Below, one piece after another: positions 1-9,578 of a DNA stretch of 64,000 bases. The notes under the pieces are model-generated. The model was not told where the DNA came from. It did not search any database and worked only from the letters and a program-made list of their open reading frames with translations. The stretch's first letter is position 1. The number at the start of each line of letters is the position of its first letter. This DNA comes from Terrabacter sp. MAHUQ-38 (lineage in GTDB: Bacteria; Actinomycetota; Actinomycetes; Actinomycetales; Dermatophilaceae). The stretch is from contig NZ_JACVCU010000004.1 in assembly GCF_014518425.1 (NCBI RefSeq), positions 186,001 through 250,000 of the forward strand. Reading direction: 5' to 3'. The position numbers were made by a program, and so were the translations under genes.

Positions 1-1478
1 TTCCGCAGTACGACCTGGCCTGGCGCCGGTACCAAGCCGACGTCACCCGCGAGTTCATCTCCTGGCAGGCAGGCATCGTCGCCGAGTTCCGGCGACCGGA
101 CCAGTTCGTCACCACGTGCCTCCAGTACCCGCGTCGTGGTCTCCAGGACGACCAGCTCTTCGCCGGGCTCGACGTCGTCGCCGGCAACCCGTACTACGGC
201 ATGCAGGACCACCTCGACGCCGGCAAGGAGCGACAGCAGCCGAACTACTGGACGACGACCGGCGTCGCGGGACTGCTGCGTCAGGCCGACCGCATGTACT
301 CGTCCAAGCAGGCGCGCTACCTCGTCACGGAGACCAACGCCCAGTCGATCGGCCCGGCCGACAACAACTTCCCGCCCTACCCCGGGCAGCTCAAGCAGGC
401 GGCATACGCCTTCATCTCCCGGGGGGCCGCCATGATCGAGTACTGGCACTGGCACACCATCCCCTACGGCACGGAGACGTACTGGGGCGGTGTGCTCCCG
501 CACAGCCTGGTCCCCGGTCGGGTCTACGACGAGGTGTCCGAGATCGGTGCCGAGCTCAAGGCCCTCGCCACCACCCTCGACGGGTTCGAGCCTGACGCGG
601 ACGTGGCGATTCTGTGGTCCAACGAGAGCCGCTTCGCGTTTCAGTACATGCCTCCGTTCAGCGTCGACGGGCAGCCGGACGAGGAGTCGTACGAACGCAT
701 CGTCGACGCCTTCCACCGAGGTGTCGTCGACGCCGGTCGACAGGCGCGGGTCCTGCACGTCGAGCAGGCCACGGCGATGGGGGCGGCCGAGCTCGCTCGG
801 CGGTTCCCCGTCCTCGTCGCCGCCGGGGTCTACATCGCCTCGGACGAGGACCTGGACGTGCTCCGCGAGTATGCGGAAATGGGCGGCCACCTCGTCGTGG
901 GAGTGCGGACCGCCTACGCGGACAAGGAGGCCCGCGCTCGCGTCGCGGTCGCACCCGACCGGCTGCGCGAGGCGGCAGGAGTCCGGTACGAGGAGTACTC
1001 GAACCTCGAGCGGGACGTCACGGTCGTGACCAGAGGAGAGCTCGAGCTCACCATCGACTCGACCGCCCAGCTCTGGATCGACGGTCTCATCGTCGAGGAC
1101 TGCGAGGTGCTGGCCGGCTACGAGCACCCGCGATTCGGCGACTTCCCGGCCGTGAGCACGCGTGCCTGCGGCCGTGGTCGGGTGACCGTGGTCGGCTGCG
1201 TTCCCTCGTCGGGCCTCGCAGCCGCAGTCATCCGCTGGGCCACGCCCAGTCCCGTCAGCGCGAGCCTGACGCACGACGAGGCGTCGCTGCCACTCACCGT
1301 GGCGTCCGGGTCGCTCCCGGGCGGACGACGCTGCTGGTTCGTCTCCAACTGGGGCTGGGACGCCCGGGAGATCCGCCTGGCGCGACCTGTCACCAACGCA
1401 GTCACCGGCGAGTCCTACGACGCCGGCGTCACACTCCCCTTCGGCAAGTGGGCCACGCTGGCGCTGCTCGACGGGTGA
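1..1478 (+). CDS. GH42 beta-galactosidase, C-terminal part (5' truncated by window)
   Basis: The reading frame is already open at base 3 and runs 491 codons to a TGA, so the N-terminal third of the enzyme lies outside the window. Family 42 enzymes hydrolyse terminal beta-D-galactosides. The fragment begins in the TIM barrel (AGNPYYGMQDHLD) and contains YLVTETNAQS near base 330, where the Glu is the expected catalytic nucleophile. After it come the trimerisation domain (DVAILWSNESRFAFQ) and the C-terminal beta domain. No signal peptide can be judged. It is followed after 48 bases by a sugar ABC transporter on the same strand, so it probably acts on an imported galactoside. The family call is confident; the exact substrate is not known. 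Confidence 0.9.
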   Translation, partial: PQYDLAWRRYQADVTREFISWQAGIVAEFRRPDQFVTTCLQYPRRGLQDDQLFAGLDVVAGNPYYGMQDHLDAGKERQQPNYWTTTGVAGLLRQADRMYSSKQARYLVTETNAQSIGPADNNFPPYPGQLKQAAYAFISRGAAMIEYWHWHTIPYGTETYWGGVLPHSLVPGRVYDEVSEIGAELKALATTLDGFEPDADVAILWSNESRFAFQYMPPFSVDGQPDEESYERIVDAFHRGVVDAGRQARVLHVEQATAMGAAELARRFPVLVAAGVYIASDEDLDVLREYAEMGGHLVVGVRTAYADKEARARVAVAPDRLREAAGVRYEEYSNLERDVTVVTRGELELTIDSTAQLWIDGLIVEDCEVLAGYEHPRFGDFPAVSTRACGRGRVTVVGCVPSSGLAAAVIRWATPSPVSASLTHDEASLPLTVASGSLPGGRRCWFVSNWGWDAREIRLARPVTNAVTGESYDAGVTLPFGKWATLALLDG

Positions 1479-1526
1479 ACCAAGACCGCAACCGCAGGTC
1501 TCCGCGCAACAGAGAAAGAGCAACCA

Positions 1527-2888
1527 ATGAACAAGGCACCAAAGGCGGCGCTGACGTTGGCGGCCGCGGCAGTCAGCACCTCACTCGTGCTGTCCGGCTG
1601 CAGCTCGGCGGCCGGTACGACAGGTGGCGGCGGCGCCGCCGCCGCACCCCTCGGGCAGGACGCCATCACCAAGGCGCTCAACACCCCGACGACCCTCACC
1701 TTCTGGACGTGGGTCCCGGACATCGACAAGCAGGTCAAGCTCTTCCAGGCCAAGTACCCCAAGATCAAGGTCAAGGTCGAGAACGTCGGGCAGGGTCTCG
1801 AGCACTACCAGAAGGTGCGCACCGCCGTGAAGTCCGGCCAGGGGGCGCCTGACGTCGTGCAGATCGAGTACCAGTTCATCTCCTCGTTCACCCTGACGAA
1901 GTCCCTCCTCGACCTGGCCCCATACGGGGCCGACGACCTCGAGGGCGACTATGTGCCGTGGGTGTGGAACCAGGTCAAGCAGAACGGCGGCATCTACGCC
2001 ATCCCGCAGGACACCGGCCCCCTCGGCAACCTCTACCGCACGGACATCATGAAGAAGGCCGGCATCGCGACGCCCCCGGCCACCTACGACGAGTACGCCG
2101 CGGCCGCCCAGAAGGTCAAGGACGCCACCGGTTCGTACATCTCCAACCTCCCGTCCAACGACCCGGCCCAGGTCACCGGCCTCCTCTGGCAGGCGGGGAT
2201 CAAGCCGTTCAGCTACGACGGCAACAGGACGGTCGGCATCAACGCGAACAGCCCCGAGGTCAAGAAGGTGCTCGCCTACTGGCAGGGCCTGATCCAGAAG
2301 GGCCTCGTGTCCACCGACGGGGACTTCACCGACCAGTGGTACCAGGGGTTCGCGAGCGGCAAGTACGCCGGCTGGCTGACAGCCGCGTGGGGCCCCATCT
2401 TCCTCCAGGGCACCGCCAAGGGCACCGCCGGCAAGTGGAGCGCGGCACCGCTTCCCCAGTGGGCCCGCGGGCAGAACGCCTCGGGCAACTGGGGTGGCTC
2501 CTCCGATGCCGTCCTGGCCAGCAGCAAGAACCCGATCGCTGCGTACGAGCTCGCCAAGTGGATCAACAACGACAAGAGCTCGACGACGAAGTTCGCGAAC
2601 GAGCAGTTCCTGTTCCCGGCCGCCAAGAACGTTCTCGAGGACCCGGCATTCACGGGCGGCAAGTCCAGCTTCTTCGGTGGGCAGCAGGTCAACAAGCAGT
2701 TCGCCGAGATCTCGGGCACCGTCGACACCAAGTTCGAGTGGCTGCCCTTCATGGACTACGCGTACTCGGCGTTCAACGACACCGTCGGCAAGGCCATCGG
2801 TGACAAGGGTGACCTCTCCGCGGCCTCGGACGCGTGGCAGACCAAGCTGGTCAGCTACGCCAAGGCACAGGGCTTCACCGTCAAGTAG
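1527..2888 (+). CDS. Sugar ABC transporter substrate-binding lipoprotein
   Basis: A 453-residue family 1 extracellular solute-binding protein. The N-terminus has a lipoprotein signal peptide with lipobox VLSGC (Cys25), so the protein should be anchored outside the membrane. The mature part starts with a typical TLTFWTWVPD strand and carries the usual two-lobe features, including DTGPLGNLYRTDIMKKAGI. An AGAGAAAGAG ribosome site precedes the ATG. It sits between the beta-galactosidase and two permease genes and should bind the oligosaccharide or galactoside imported by them. The exact sugar cannot be read from the sequence. Confidence 0.92.
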   Translation: MNKAPKAALTLAAAAVSTSLVLSGCSSAAGTTGGGGAAAAPLGQDAITKALNTPTTLTFWTWVPDIDKQVKLFQAKYPKIKVKVENVGQGLEHYQKVRTAVKSGQGAPDVVQIEYQFISSFTLTKSLLDLAPYGADDLEGDYVPWVWNQVKQNGGIYAIPQDTGPLGNLYRTDIMKKAGIATPPATYDEYAAAAQKVKDATGSYISNLPSNDPAQVTGLLWQAGIKPFSYDGNRTVGINANSPEVKKVLAYWQGLIQKGLVSTDGDFTDQWYQGFASGKYAGWLTAAWGPIFLQGTAKGTAGKWSAAPLPQWARGQNASGNWGGSSDAVLASSKNPIAAYELAKWINNDKSSTTKFANEQFLFPAAKNVLEDPAFTGGKSSFFGGQQVNKQFAEISGTVDTKFEWLPFMDYAYSAFNDTVGKAIGDKGDLSAASDAWQTKLVSYAKAQGFTVK

Positions 2889-2954
2889 TGCTCCGCGGGG
2901 GAGGCCCACGCCGCCTCCCCCGCGGACCCACCGTCATCCGAACGAGGAGCCGAA

Positions 2955-3905
2955 GTGGGCACCGTCCCCTCAACCGTCGCACGCCGTGGAAGGCGATCGA
3001 CGGGCCTGTCAACGATGAAGAAGCGACAGAACGCCGCTGCGTACCTGTTCATCCTCCCCTTCTTCGTCGTGTTCATCTCCATGCTGCTGGTGCCACTTTG
3101 GTACTCGGCGTATCTCAGCCTCTTCCAGAGCCAGCTCATCGGCGGTGAGACGTTCGCGGGCCTCGCCAACTACGTCAGGGCCTTCACCGACTTGGCCTTC
3201 GTCGCGGGCCTCGGCCGGATGCTCGTCTTCTTCGTGATCCAGGTGCCGATCATGCTCGGCTTTGCGCTGTTCCTCGCGCTCGCGTTGGACAGCGGGCGGG
3301 CACGCGGTGCCAAGAGTCTGCGGCTCTTGTACTTCGTGCCCTACGCCGTTCCCGGTGTCGTGGCCACCCTGATGTGGGGCTACCTCTACGGGCCGGACTT
3401 CGGTCCCGTCGCACAGCTGTTCCGCGCCGTCGGCCTGCAGGCGCCGGACTTTCTCGGCGAGGGCAGCATCCTCGGCTCGATGATGAACATCGTGACCTGG
3501 GAGTACGTCGGCTACAACATGGTCATCCTGTACGCCGCGCTCCGCGCCATCCCGCCAGAGCTGTACGAGGCGGCAGAGATCGACGGCGCCGGCCCGACCC
3601 GAATCGCCTGGAGCATCAAGCTCCCCGCCATCCGGCCCGCCCTCCTGTTGACGGTGATCTTCTCCGTCATCGGAACCTTCCAGCTCTTCAACGAGCCCAG
3701 CCTGCTCGACGCCATCGCGCCGAGCGCGATCGACGACTCGTACACGCCCAACTACTACGCCTACAACCTGGCGTTCGTGAACCAGGACGTGAACTACGCC
3801 GCCGCCATCGCGTTTGCCCTCGGCCTCGTCATCGCCGTGGTGTCCTACATCGTTCAGCTCACCACGCAGCGGCGCGAGCGCACGAACCGAGAGGGGTCCC
3901 GATGA
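2955..3905 (+). CDS. Sugar ABC transporter permease, MalF/UgpA type
   Basis: A 316-residue inner-membrane permease with about six transmembrane segments, beginning with AAAYLFILPFFVVFISMLLV. The cytoplasmic coupling loop (EAA motif) is EAAEIDGAGPTRIAWSIKLP. A GTG start at 2955 is preceded by a GAGGAG site; an internal ATG at 3015 would give a 296-residue protein of more usual length. The stop overlaps the next gene by four bases (ATGA), which implies translational coupling. No ATP-binding subunit is encoded nearby. In actinobacteria such importers often use a shared ATPase (MsiK) encoded elsewhere, and that is the likely case here. Confidence 0.92.
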   Translation: MGTVPSTVARRGRRSTGLSTMKKRQNAAAYLFILPFFVVFISMLLVPLWYSAYLSLFQSQLIGGETFAGLANYVRAFTDLAFVAGLGRMLVFFVIQVPIMLGFALFLALALDSGRARGAKSLRLLYFVPYAVPGVVATLMWGYLYGPDFGPVAQLFRAVGLQAPDFLGEGSILGSMMNIVTWEYVGYNMVILYAALRAIPPELYEAAEIDGAGPTRIAWSIKLPAIRPALLLTVIFSVIGTFQLFNEPSLLDAIAPSAIDDSYTPNYYAYNLAFVNQDVNYAAAIAFALGLVIAVVSYIVQLTTQRRERTNREGSR

Positions 3906-4828
3906 CCAGCACCCAGATAGACGTCGCAGCGACGGCAGAGGCCGTCGTCTCTGCACCCCCGGCGTCACCGCAGTCGCCTCGAGGGCGACGTCGGGGGCCT
4001 CTCCTCACGGTCATGCTGTGGATCTGCTCCCTGTACTTCGTCCTCCCGCTCTTCTGGCTGTTCATCGCCAGCACGAAGGACAACGAGGACCTCTTCTCGA
4101 CGTTCGGCCTGTGGTTCGGCAACCGGTTCGCGCTCTGGGAGAACCTCCGGTCCGTCTTCACGGTGCAGGACGGCATCTACGCCCAGTGGGCGCTGAACAC
4201 CGTCATCTACGCCGTCGTGAGCGCGACCGGGGCCACCCTCTTGGCTGCCATGGCCGGCTACGCGTTCGCGAAGTACGAGTTCCCCGGCTCACGGGCGCTC
4301 TTCAGCATCACGCTCGGCGCGATCATGATCCCACTCACGGCGCTCGCCCTCCCGACGTACCTGCTGTTCAGCAAGGTAGGTCTGACGAACACGCCGTGGG
4401 CGATCGTCATCCCATCGCTGGTCAGTCCCTTCGGGGTCTTCCTCATGCGGGTGTATGCCGCCGATGCCATCCCGGACTCACTCATCGAGGCCGCCCGCGT
4501 CGATGGTGCCGGGGAGTTCCGGATCTTCGGGCAGGTGGCCCTGCGCCTCCTCGGACCGGGGCTCGTGACCGTCTTCCTGTTCTCCTTGGTCGCGACGTGG
4601 AACAACTACTTCCTCCCGCTGATCATGCTCAACAGCTCGTCCCTCTACCCGCTCACCGTGGGCCTCGCACAGCAGCAGGCAGCGAGCGCGGCCGGGGGAG
4701 GGTCGCAGGCGCTCTTCTCGACGGTGATCACCGGTTCCTTCGTCAGCGTCATCCCGCTTGTCGTCGCCTTCCTGTTCCTGCAGCGTTACTGGCAGAGCGG
4801 ACTGGCGACGGGAGGGGTCAAGGCCTGA
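3902..4828 (+). CDS. Sugar ABC transporter permease, MalG type
   Basis: A 308-residue second permease of the importer. The ATG at 3902 overlaps the previous stop. A short Ala/Pro-rich cytoplasmic N-terminus is followed by about six transmembrane segments and the coupling motif EAARVDGAGEFRIFGQVALR. It forms the transmembrane channel together with the MalF-type partner. The open frame extends further upstream, but that part is antisense-like sequence inside the first permease gene, so 3902 is preferred. A LacI regulator gene follows after 31 bases and may be in the same transcript. Confidence 0.92.
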   Translation: MTSTQIDVAATAEAVVSAPPASPQSPRGRRRGPLLTVMLWICSLYFVLPLFWLFIASTKDNEDLFSTFGLWFGNRFALWENLRSVFTVQDGIYAQWALNTVIYAVVSATGATLLAAMAGYAFAKYEFPGSRALFSITLGAIMIPLTALALPTYLLFSKVGLTNTPWAIVIPSLVSPFGVFLMRVYAADAIPDSLIEAARVDGAGEFRIFGQVALRLLGPGLVTVFLFSLVATWNNYFLPLIMLNSSSLYPLTVGLAQQQAASAAGGGSQALFSTVITGSFVSVIPLVVAFLFLQRYWQSGLATGGVKA

Positions 4829-4859
4829 CGGCTCGAGTGCTGGCAGGGAGCTGATCACC

Positions 4860-5888
4860 TTGCGACGCGCACGGGTCCCGGTCATGCACGATGTCGCACG
4901 GCTTGCCGGGGTCTCGCACCAGACCGTGTCGCGGGTGATCAACGGCTCGCCCAGCGTCCGCCCGGAGACTCGTCAGCGCGTGCTGCGGGCCATCGAGCGA
5001 CTCGGCTATCGACCGAACACCGCGGCCCGCAGCCTGGTCCGGGGCCGGTCTGCGACGGTCGGGATCCTCGTGGCGGCCCCACCCCTCTTCGGTCCCGCGA
5101 GCGTGCAGCGTGCGGTCAACATGGCGGCTCGTGAGGCGGGGTTCTTCGCCTCGTCGGTGTCGCTCGCCGAGGCCACTCGGGGGGCGTTCGACGCCGCCGT
5201 CGACCACCTCGCACGGCTGGCCGTGGAGGGGATCGTCGTCATCGCCGGTCACGACGAGGCTCTGGAAGGCGCGCGCTCCGGGAGCGCCGGACCGCCCATG
5301 GTCTTCGTCGACGGTGACCCGAACCGGAGTCGGCGCACCATCGGCATCGACGACGTGGCCGGCGCGCGCCTGGCCACGCGCCACCTTCTCGACCTCGGTC
5401 ACATCGAGATCGCCCACGTGACAGGACCGCTCGACGGGGCGGTGGCCCGCGCCCGGACAGCTGGTTGGCGCGCGGAGATGGTCGCCGCCAGGCTCCGGCC
5501 GATGGAGCCCCGGTCGGGCGACTGGTCCGCCGAGTCCGGCTACCACGCAGGTCTGGCGCTGGCGGAGAACCCACTAGTGACAGCCATCTTCGCGGCGAAC
5601 GACCAGATGGCGGTTGGGGTGCTGCGTGCCCTCCACGAGGCCGGACGGTCCGTGCCAACCGACATCAGCGTCGTCGGCTTCGACGACGGGCCTGAGGCGG
5701 CCTACCTCATCCCGCCGCTGACGACCGTCTGCCAGGACTTCGACGCGACCGGCCGCGCGGCAATCACGACGCTGACCGCCGCGATCCTCGGCGAGCCCCA
5801 CCACCGTCGCTCCGTGATCGACCTCGATCTCATCGTCCGGGCCAGCAGCGCGCCCCCGCCCGTGCGGAACGCGTGCGCCGCCATCTGA
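4860..5888 (+). CDS. LacI-family transcriptional regulator
   Basis: A 342-residue repressor with an N-terminal helix-turn-helix and hinge (MHDVARLAGVSHQTVSRVIN, then RPNTAARSLVRG) and a periplasmic-binding-protein-like effector domain (DDVAGARLATRHLLDLGH; FAANDQMAVGVLRALHEAG; VVGFDDGPEAAYL). A TTG start at 4860, nine bases after AGGGAG, places the HTH at the usual distance from the N-terminus; an ATG at 4884 is the alternative. Its position at the end of the sugar locus suggests that it represses the beta-galactosidase and ABC genes in response to a sugar. The operators would lie upstream of the window or were not recognised. Confidence 0.9.
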   Translation: MRRARVPVMHDVARLAGVSHQTVSRVINGSPSVRPETRQRVLRAIERLGYRPNTAARSLVRGRSATVGILVAAPPLFGPASVQRAVNMAAREAGFFASSVSLAEATRGAFDAAVDHLARLAVEGIVVIAGHDEALEGARSGSAGPPMVFVDGDPNRSRRTIGIDDVAGARLATRHLLDLGHIEIAHVTGPLDGAVARARTAGWRAEMVAARLRPMEPRSGDWSAESGYHAGLALAENPLVTAIFAANDQMAVGVLRALHEAGRSVPTDISVVGFDDGPEAAYLIPPLTTVCQDFDATGRAAITTLTAAILGEPHHRRSVIDLDLIVRASSAPPPVRNACAAI

Positions 5889-5957
5889 GTGCGCACCGAT
5901 CGATGGCCGCTCGCCATCGGGCCGTGGTCGTCCTCGGGTTGACGGCCCTGACTGGAG

Positions 5958-5993
5958 GAAGGGCCCCACCGTTGTTCTCCGGTGGGGCCCTTC
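5958..5993. terminator. Bidirectional rho-independent-type terminator
   Basis: A 14-bp GC-rich perfect stem (GAAGGGCCCCACCG paired with its complement) with an 8-base loop lies between the converging ends of the LacI gene and the subtilase gene. It can end transcription from both sides. No long T-run is present, which is usual in high-GC actinobacteria. Confidence 0.85.
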
Positions 5994-6023
5994 GTTGGAG
6001 GTCCAGAGGTGCGAACTCTCGGC

Positions 6024-9000
6024 CTACGGTGTGACGGTCTCCACGACGACGTTGCCGCTGCCGACCAGCACGTTGGTGTCGGTCCGGACCTGGACGGTGC
6101 CGAGCAGGACCCGGCCTGCGGGCGGGGCCGCGTTGGCGGTCACCGTGCCGGGGGCTGTCCATGTCGAGCCGGCCGGTCGCAGCGCGTTTGCGTCGGTGAT
6201 GCTGACGGAGCCGAAGGCCGGGTTGGTGAACGCGTCGACGTAGTCGTACGTGGTCGACCCAGCAGGAACGGAGAACCCGTCGACCAGGGTGACCCAGTTG
6301 CCGGCTGCTGGGTTCGCGATCGTCACGGACTCCTCGCTGTCTCCGTCGGCGGACTGTCCCGCCAGCACGCAGCTTCCGCTGGTGCAGTCGAAGACGTAGA
6401 GGTCGAGGTCCGCGGCGGGGTCACTGGTGTGACCGATGGTCGCCTGAAGTGACGTCGAGCCGGCCGTGACGGCGACTACCCGTTGCTGTTGCGCGAGGTT
6501 GGCGATGGTCGGGGTGGTGATTCGGGCGCTGGCCAGCGTCGATCCGACCGCCCGGCCGGTGAAGTCACCGAAGACGTTGGTCATGGTGTAGCTGCGCGCC
6601 ACCGGGACCCCGACTGTCGCTGACGCGATGGTGTCGGGGTTCGGCGAGACCGTCGCTCCGAGGATGGACGCCGTGAGGGTGTACGGGGCGTTCTCGACGT
6701 CCGAGGTGCGCCTGGCCTCCACGGTGACCTCCCAGACACCGGCCTGCGGGTTGGTCGTCGTGCGGCTGGTCGGCGATCCGGCGCAGCTGCCCGACGTGGG
6801 GTTGTAACAGCTGAGCGACGAGTTGTCGTCGATGCCGACGCCGTAGGGGTGGAACCGTAGGAACCGGATCTGTCCCGTGCCGGGAGTGCTGCCGCCGCCC
6901 ACGAGGTCGACCTTGAACGCCGGTGTGTCGGCAGGGACGTTGTAGAAGTAGCTGGTGACCTGGTTGCGCCCTATCGTTCCCGAGTGCGCCACGGAGTAGT
7001 TGTTCCCGGCGGTGAAGGCCTCGGCCGCGACGACGGTGTTGAGGGTTTGCTTCTCGATGCCGGCAGTGGACGGGTCGTCGAGGTTGAGGATCGCCGAGTG
7101 GGTCCCGGCAGTGGCCGGGTGCACGGTGACCGTCAGGGTGGTCGGGGAGTTCAACGGAAGCACCAGGGATGCTGCCGACGAGAAGGTGCCGTCGTTCCCC
7201 TTCCAGGTGAGGTTGTACGTGCGGGCCCCGCCGACGCCCGAGGTTCGCGTGAAGGTGTAGGTGCGGGTGAAGCTGTCGCCGGCAGCCACGCCCTCACGGT
7301 CGTAGATGCCTTCGCCCTTGCCGGGCGTGGCGAGGAAGCCCGACAGGACCGTGTGAACCTCGACGGAGGAGCGGATGTCCACCGGCTTGAGGTTCGTCCT
7401 GAGCAGGTCCCAGGCCGCGCCCACGTTGATCAAGCCGTTGCCCTGCTCGTACGCGCCGTAGCGGCTGGTGTCGAGCTGGCGGGCGGACGACGTGAGCGAC
7501 TCGCGTAGCTGAGCGGGCAGGCTCTGCACGCCGGCCTGCTTGGCGGCGCTCACGAGCAGCGCCCCGGCTCCGGCGGCCTGCGGGGACGCCATCGACGTGC
7601 CCTGCAGCATCGAGTAGCCGGCCGGGAGGGCATACGTGCCCGGCACGGGTGCCGACTCTTCCCACATCGGGGTCGTGGAGATGGCGGCTCCGGGCGCCAC
7701 GACCTCTGGCTTGAAGCCGCCGTCCTCGCGCGGGCCGCGTGATGAGAAGCCGTGCAGGTTGTCGACGTAGCTGGAGTCCGACCCGTAGTTCTTCTGCCAC
7801 GTCTCCTTGTTGATGTAGGAGCCGACCGCGAGGACCCGCGAGGCAGCCGCCGGGTCTCCGATGGTGTTCAGGCCCGAACCGCTGTTGCCGGCGGAGATGA
7901 AGATCTGGACGTTGTACTGGTCGATGAGCCGGTTGTAGATGACGGCGCGGCTGTTGTTGCCGTCGTTGAGGGCGGGCAGGCCGCCGATGGACATGTTGAT
8001 GACGTCGACATTGCCCTGCTTGGCGATGAACGTCATCCCCTCGATCAGGGCGTGTGCGGTGCAGCCGGTGATGAACATGCAGACTCGCACGGACTTGAGC
8101 TTGGCGCCGGGAGCGGCCCCGGACATCGCGCCACCGAACATCTGGTTCGCAGCCGTGATGCCGGCAACGTGGCTGCCGTGCTCGCCGGAGGCGATGCCGA
8201 TGTTGACCACCTTGTTCCTGCCGTCGGTCTGCACGACAAAGGGCATCGACTCGTGGATGCCCGTGGCCGGGTTGTCGGTGCCGAAGTGGCCCACGTCGAA
8301 CTTCTTGGCGTAGTCGGTCAGGATCTGGTCGTTGCGCAGATCCTTGTCCTGGTTGGTGTCGACCCGGACGGTCCCGGCGGCCGGGTCCCACAGGACGGCG
8401 AACGTGTCGGTGGTGTCGCCGTCGCGGTTGACATCGCTGCCCACCTCCCCGCCGAGGCGCGGGTCCCCCTCGGTGAACAGGGCGACTCGGTAGCTTCCCG
8501 CCGGCGCGACGTACGTCGCGTCACTGAACACGAAGCTCGGTCCGGAGACCTGAGTGGACATGTTCAGCCACGTGGGGTCATCGTCGGTGAAGGGATCGGT
8601 GGCGGTGACCCAGTCCGTGATCTTGCGCTCCCCGGTCGTCGTCGTAGCGAGGGCCGGGTGGTCGAGGTCGATGCCGGAGTCGAGGATGCCAATGGTGGTG
8701 CCCCTGCCGTCCCACGTCGGGTGGGCTGCCGTGAACGCGGCCGCGCCCGTGTCGCGGATCGGCATGTACGCGTTGTCTCGAGGAGTGCTCGCACCCGGGG
8801 GTGTCTGGGGTGTGGCCGGCTGCGCCCCCTGGGGTGTCGGGTCGTCGAGCGGGATGACCTCGTCAAGGTCCGCGGCGACGATGCCGCTCAGGTTGGCCGC
8901 GGTCTGGGCCTTGTTGATGGGCACGACGGCGCGGATGTAGCTCACGTCGCTGTCGGCCTTGCGGATGACCGCGCCGAGGCCCTTCAGGGCGCTGGTCACC

Positions 9001-9239
9001 GCGGCGTTCTGCCCGGGAACTGCAGCGATGAGCAGCGTCACGGTCGACGAGCCGTTGGCCCGGGCCGTTGCGAGCAGCTCGCGATCATGCTTGCCCAGCT
9101 GGGACTGCTTGGCAGCGCTTCCCCCTGGGCCGGCGGCAGCAAGGGCCTGCGGTGCCGTCAGGCCCCCGGCCACGAGGGCCCCGAGGGCGGCGAGGACCAG
9201 TGCGGCCCGGCGCGTGCTGAAATCTTGGATCTTGCGCAT
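6024..9239 (-). CDS. Large secreted subtilisin-like serine protease (S8)
   Basis: A 1071-residue exported protease. Start 9239 is chosen because AAGAGGTGGG lies just upstream and because it puts a twin-basic, hydrophobic signal peptide at residues 1-35 (ends PQALAAAG). An I9-like propeptide follows. The catalytic triad is visible: Asp187 (TIGILDSGIDLDHPAL), His354 (SGEHGSHVAG) and Ser549 (LQGTSMASP), with the oxyanion Asn452 in SAGNSG. The roughly 165-residue insert between Asp and His contains DVNRDGDTTDTF, which looks like a calcium-binding stretch. The C-terminal 450 residues are beta-rich, with proprotein-convertase-P-like and pre-peptidase-like domains. It probably degrades extracellular protein; the target is unknown. 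Confidence 0.93.
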   Translation of the reverse strand: MRKIQDFSTRRAALVLAALGALVAGGLTAPQALAAAGPGGSAAKQSQLGKHDRELLATARANGSSTVTLLIAAVPGQNAAVTSALKGLGAVIRKADSDVSYIRAVVPINKAQTAANLSGIVAADLDEVIPLDDPTPQGAQPATPQTPPGASTPRDNAYMPIRDTGAAAFTAAHPTWDGRGTTIGILDSGIDLDHPALATTTTGERKITDWVTATDPFTDDDPTWLNMSTQVSGPSFVFSDATYVAPAGSYRVALFTEGDPRLGGEVGSDVNRDGDTTDTFAVLWDPAAGTVRVDTNQDKDLRNDQILTDYAKKFDVGHFGTDNPATGIHESMPFVVQTDGRNKVVNIGIASGEHGSHVAGITAANQMFGGAMSGAAPGAKLKSVRVCMFITGCTAHALIEGMTFIAKQGNVDVINMSIGGLPALNDGNNSRAVIYNRLIDQYNVQIFISAGNSGSGLNTIGDPAAASRVLAVGSYINKETWQKNYGSDSSYVDNLHGFSSRGPREDGGFKPEVVAPGAAISTTPMWEESAPVPGTYALPAGYSMLQGTSMASPQAAGAGALLVSAAKQAGVQSLPAQLRESLTSSARQLDTSRYGAYEQGNGLINVGAAWDLLRTNLKPVDIRSSVEVHTVLSGFLATPGKGEGIYDREGVAAGDSFTRTYTFTRTSGVGGARTYNLTWKGNDGTFSSAASLVLPLNSPTTLTVTVHPATAGTHSAILNLDDPSTAGIEKQTLNTVVAAEAFTAGNNYSVAHSGTIGRNQVTSYFYNVPADTPAFKVDLVGGGSTPGTGQIRFLRFHPYGVGIDDNSSLSCYNPTSGSCAGSPTSRTTTNPQAGVWEVTVEARRTSDVENAPYTLTASILGATVSPNPDTIASATVGVPVARSYTMTNVFGDFTGRAVGSTLASARITTPTIANLAQQQRVVAVTAGSTSLQATIGHTSDPAADLDLYVFDCTSGSCVLAGQSADGDSEESVTIANPAAGNWVTLVDGFSVPAGSTTYDYVDAFTNPAFGSVSITDANALRPAGSTWTAPGTVTANAAPPAGRVLLGTVQVRTDTNVLVGSGNVVVETVTP

Positions 9240-9578
9240 CGATCCCACCTCTTCGCCCCGAGGTATCGCGACAGTTGGCAGTGCTCCCGAGGCTAGCGAT
9301 GCGCAGCGCTTGCCGTGACGGATCCGTGAAAATCTGCTGAGCGGTCGCGCCACCGTGGCGCGACCTGGCCGGGATGAGGCTTCCGCAGCGGTGAGAACCC
9401 TTCAGTGCATCCTCAGCGCGGGCAAGAGCGCGGTCAGTCGATGGGGACGCGGGCCTCGATGAGGTGCCGGGTCGAGTGTGTGATGAACGGGTGTCCACTG
9501 CGCAATCTGTCGCGCGGCCGTCCAGCCACCCGAAGTCCCAACCATCGAGGCGAATCAGCTGTGCGACGCCACCGGGCG

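Noticed and set aside
1581-2909. Long minus-strand open frame opposite the substrate-binding protein
   Set aside because: Antisense shadow of a clear coding gene; product is low-complexity Gly/Val/Asp/Arg-rich without family features.
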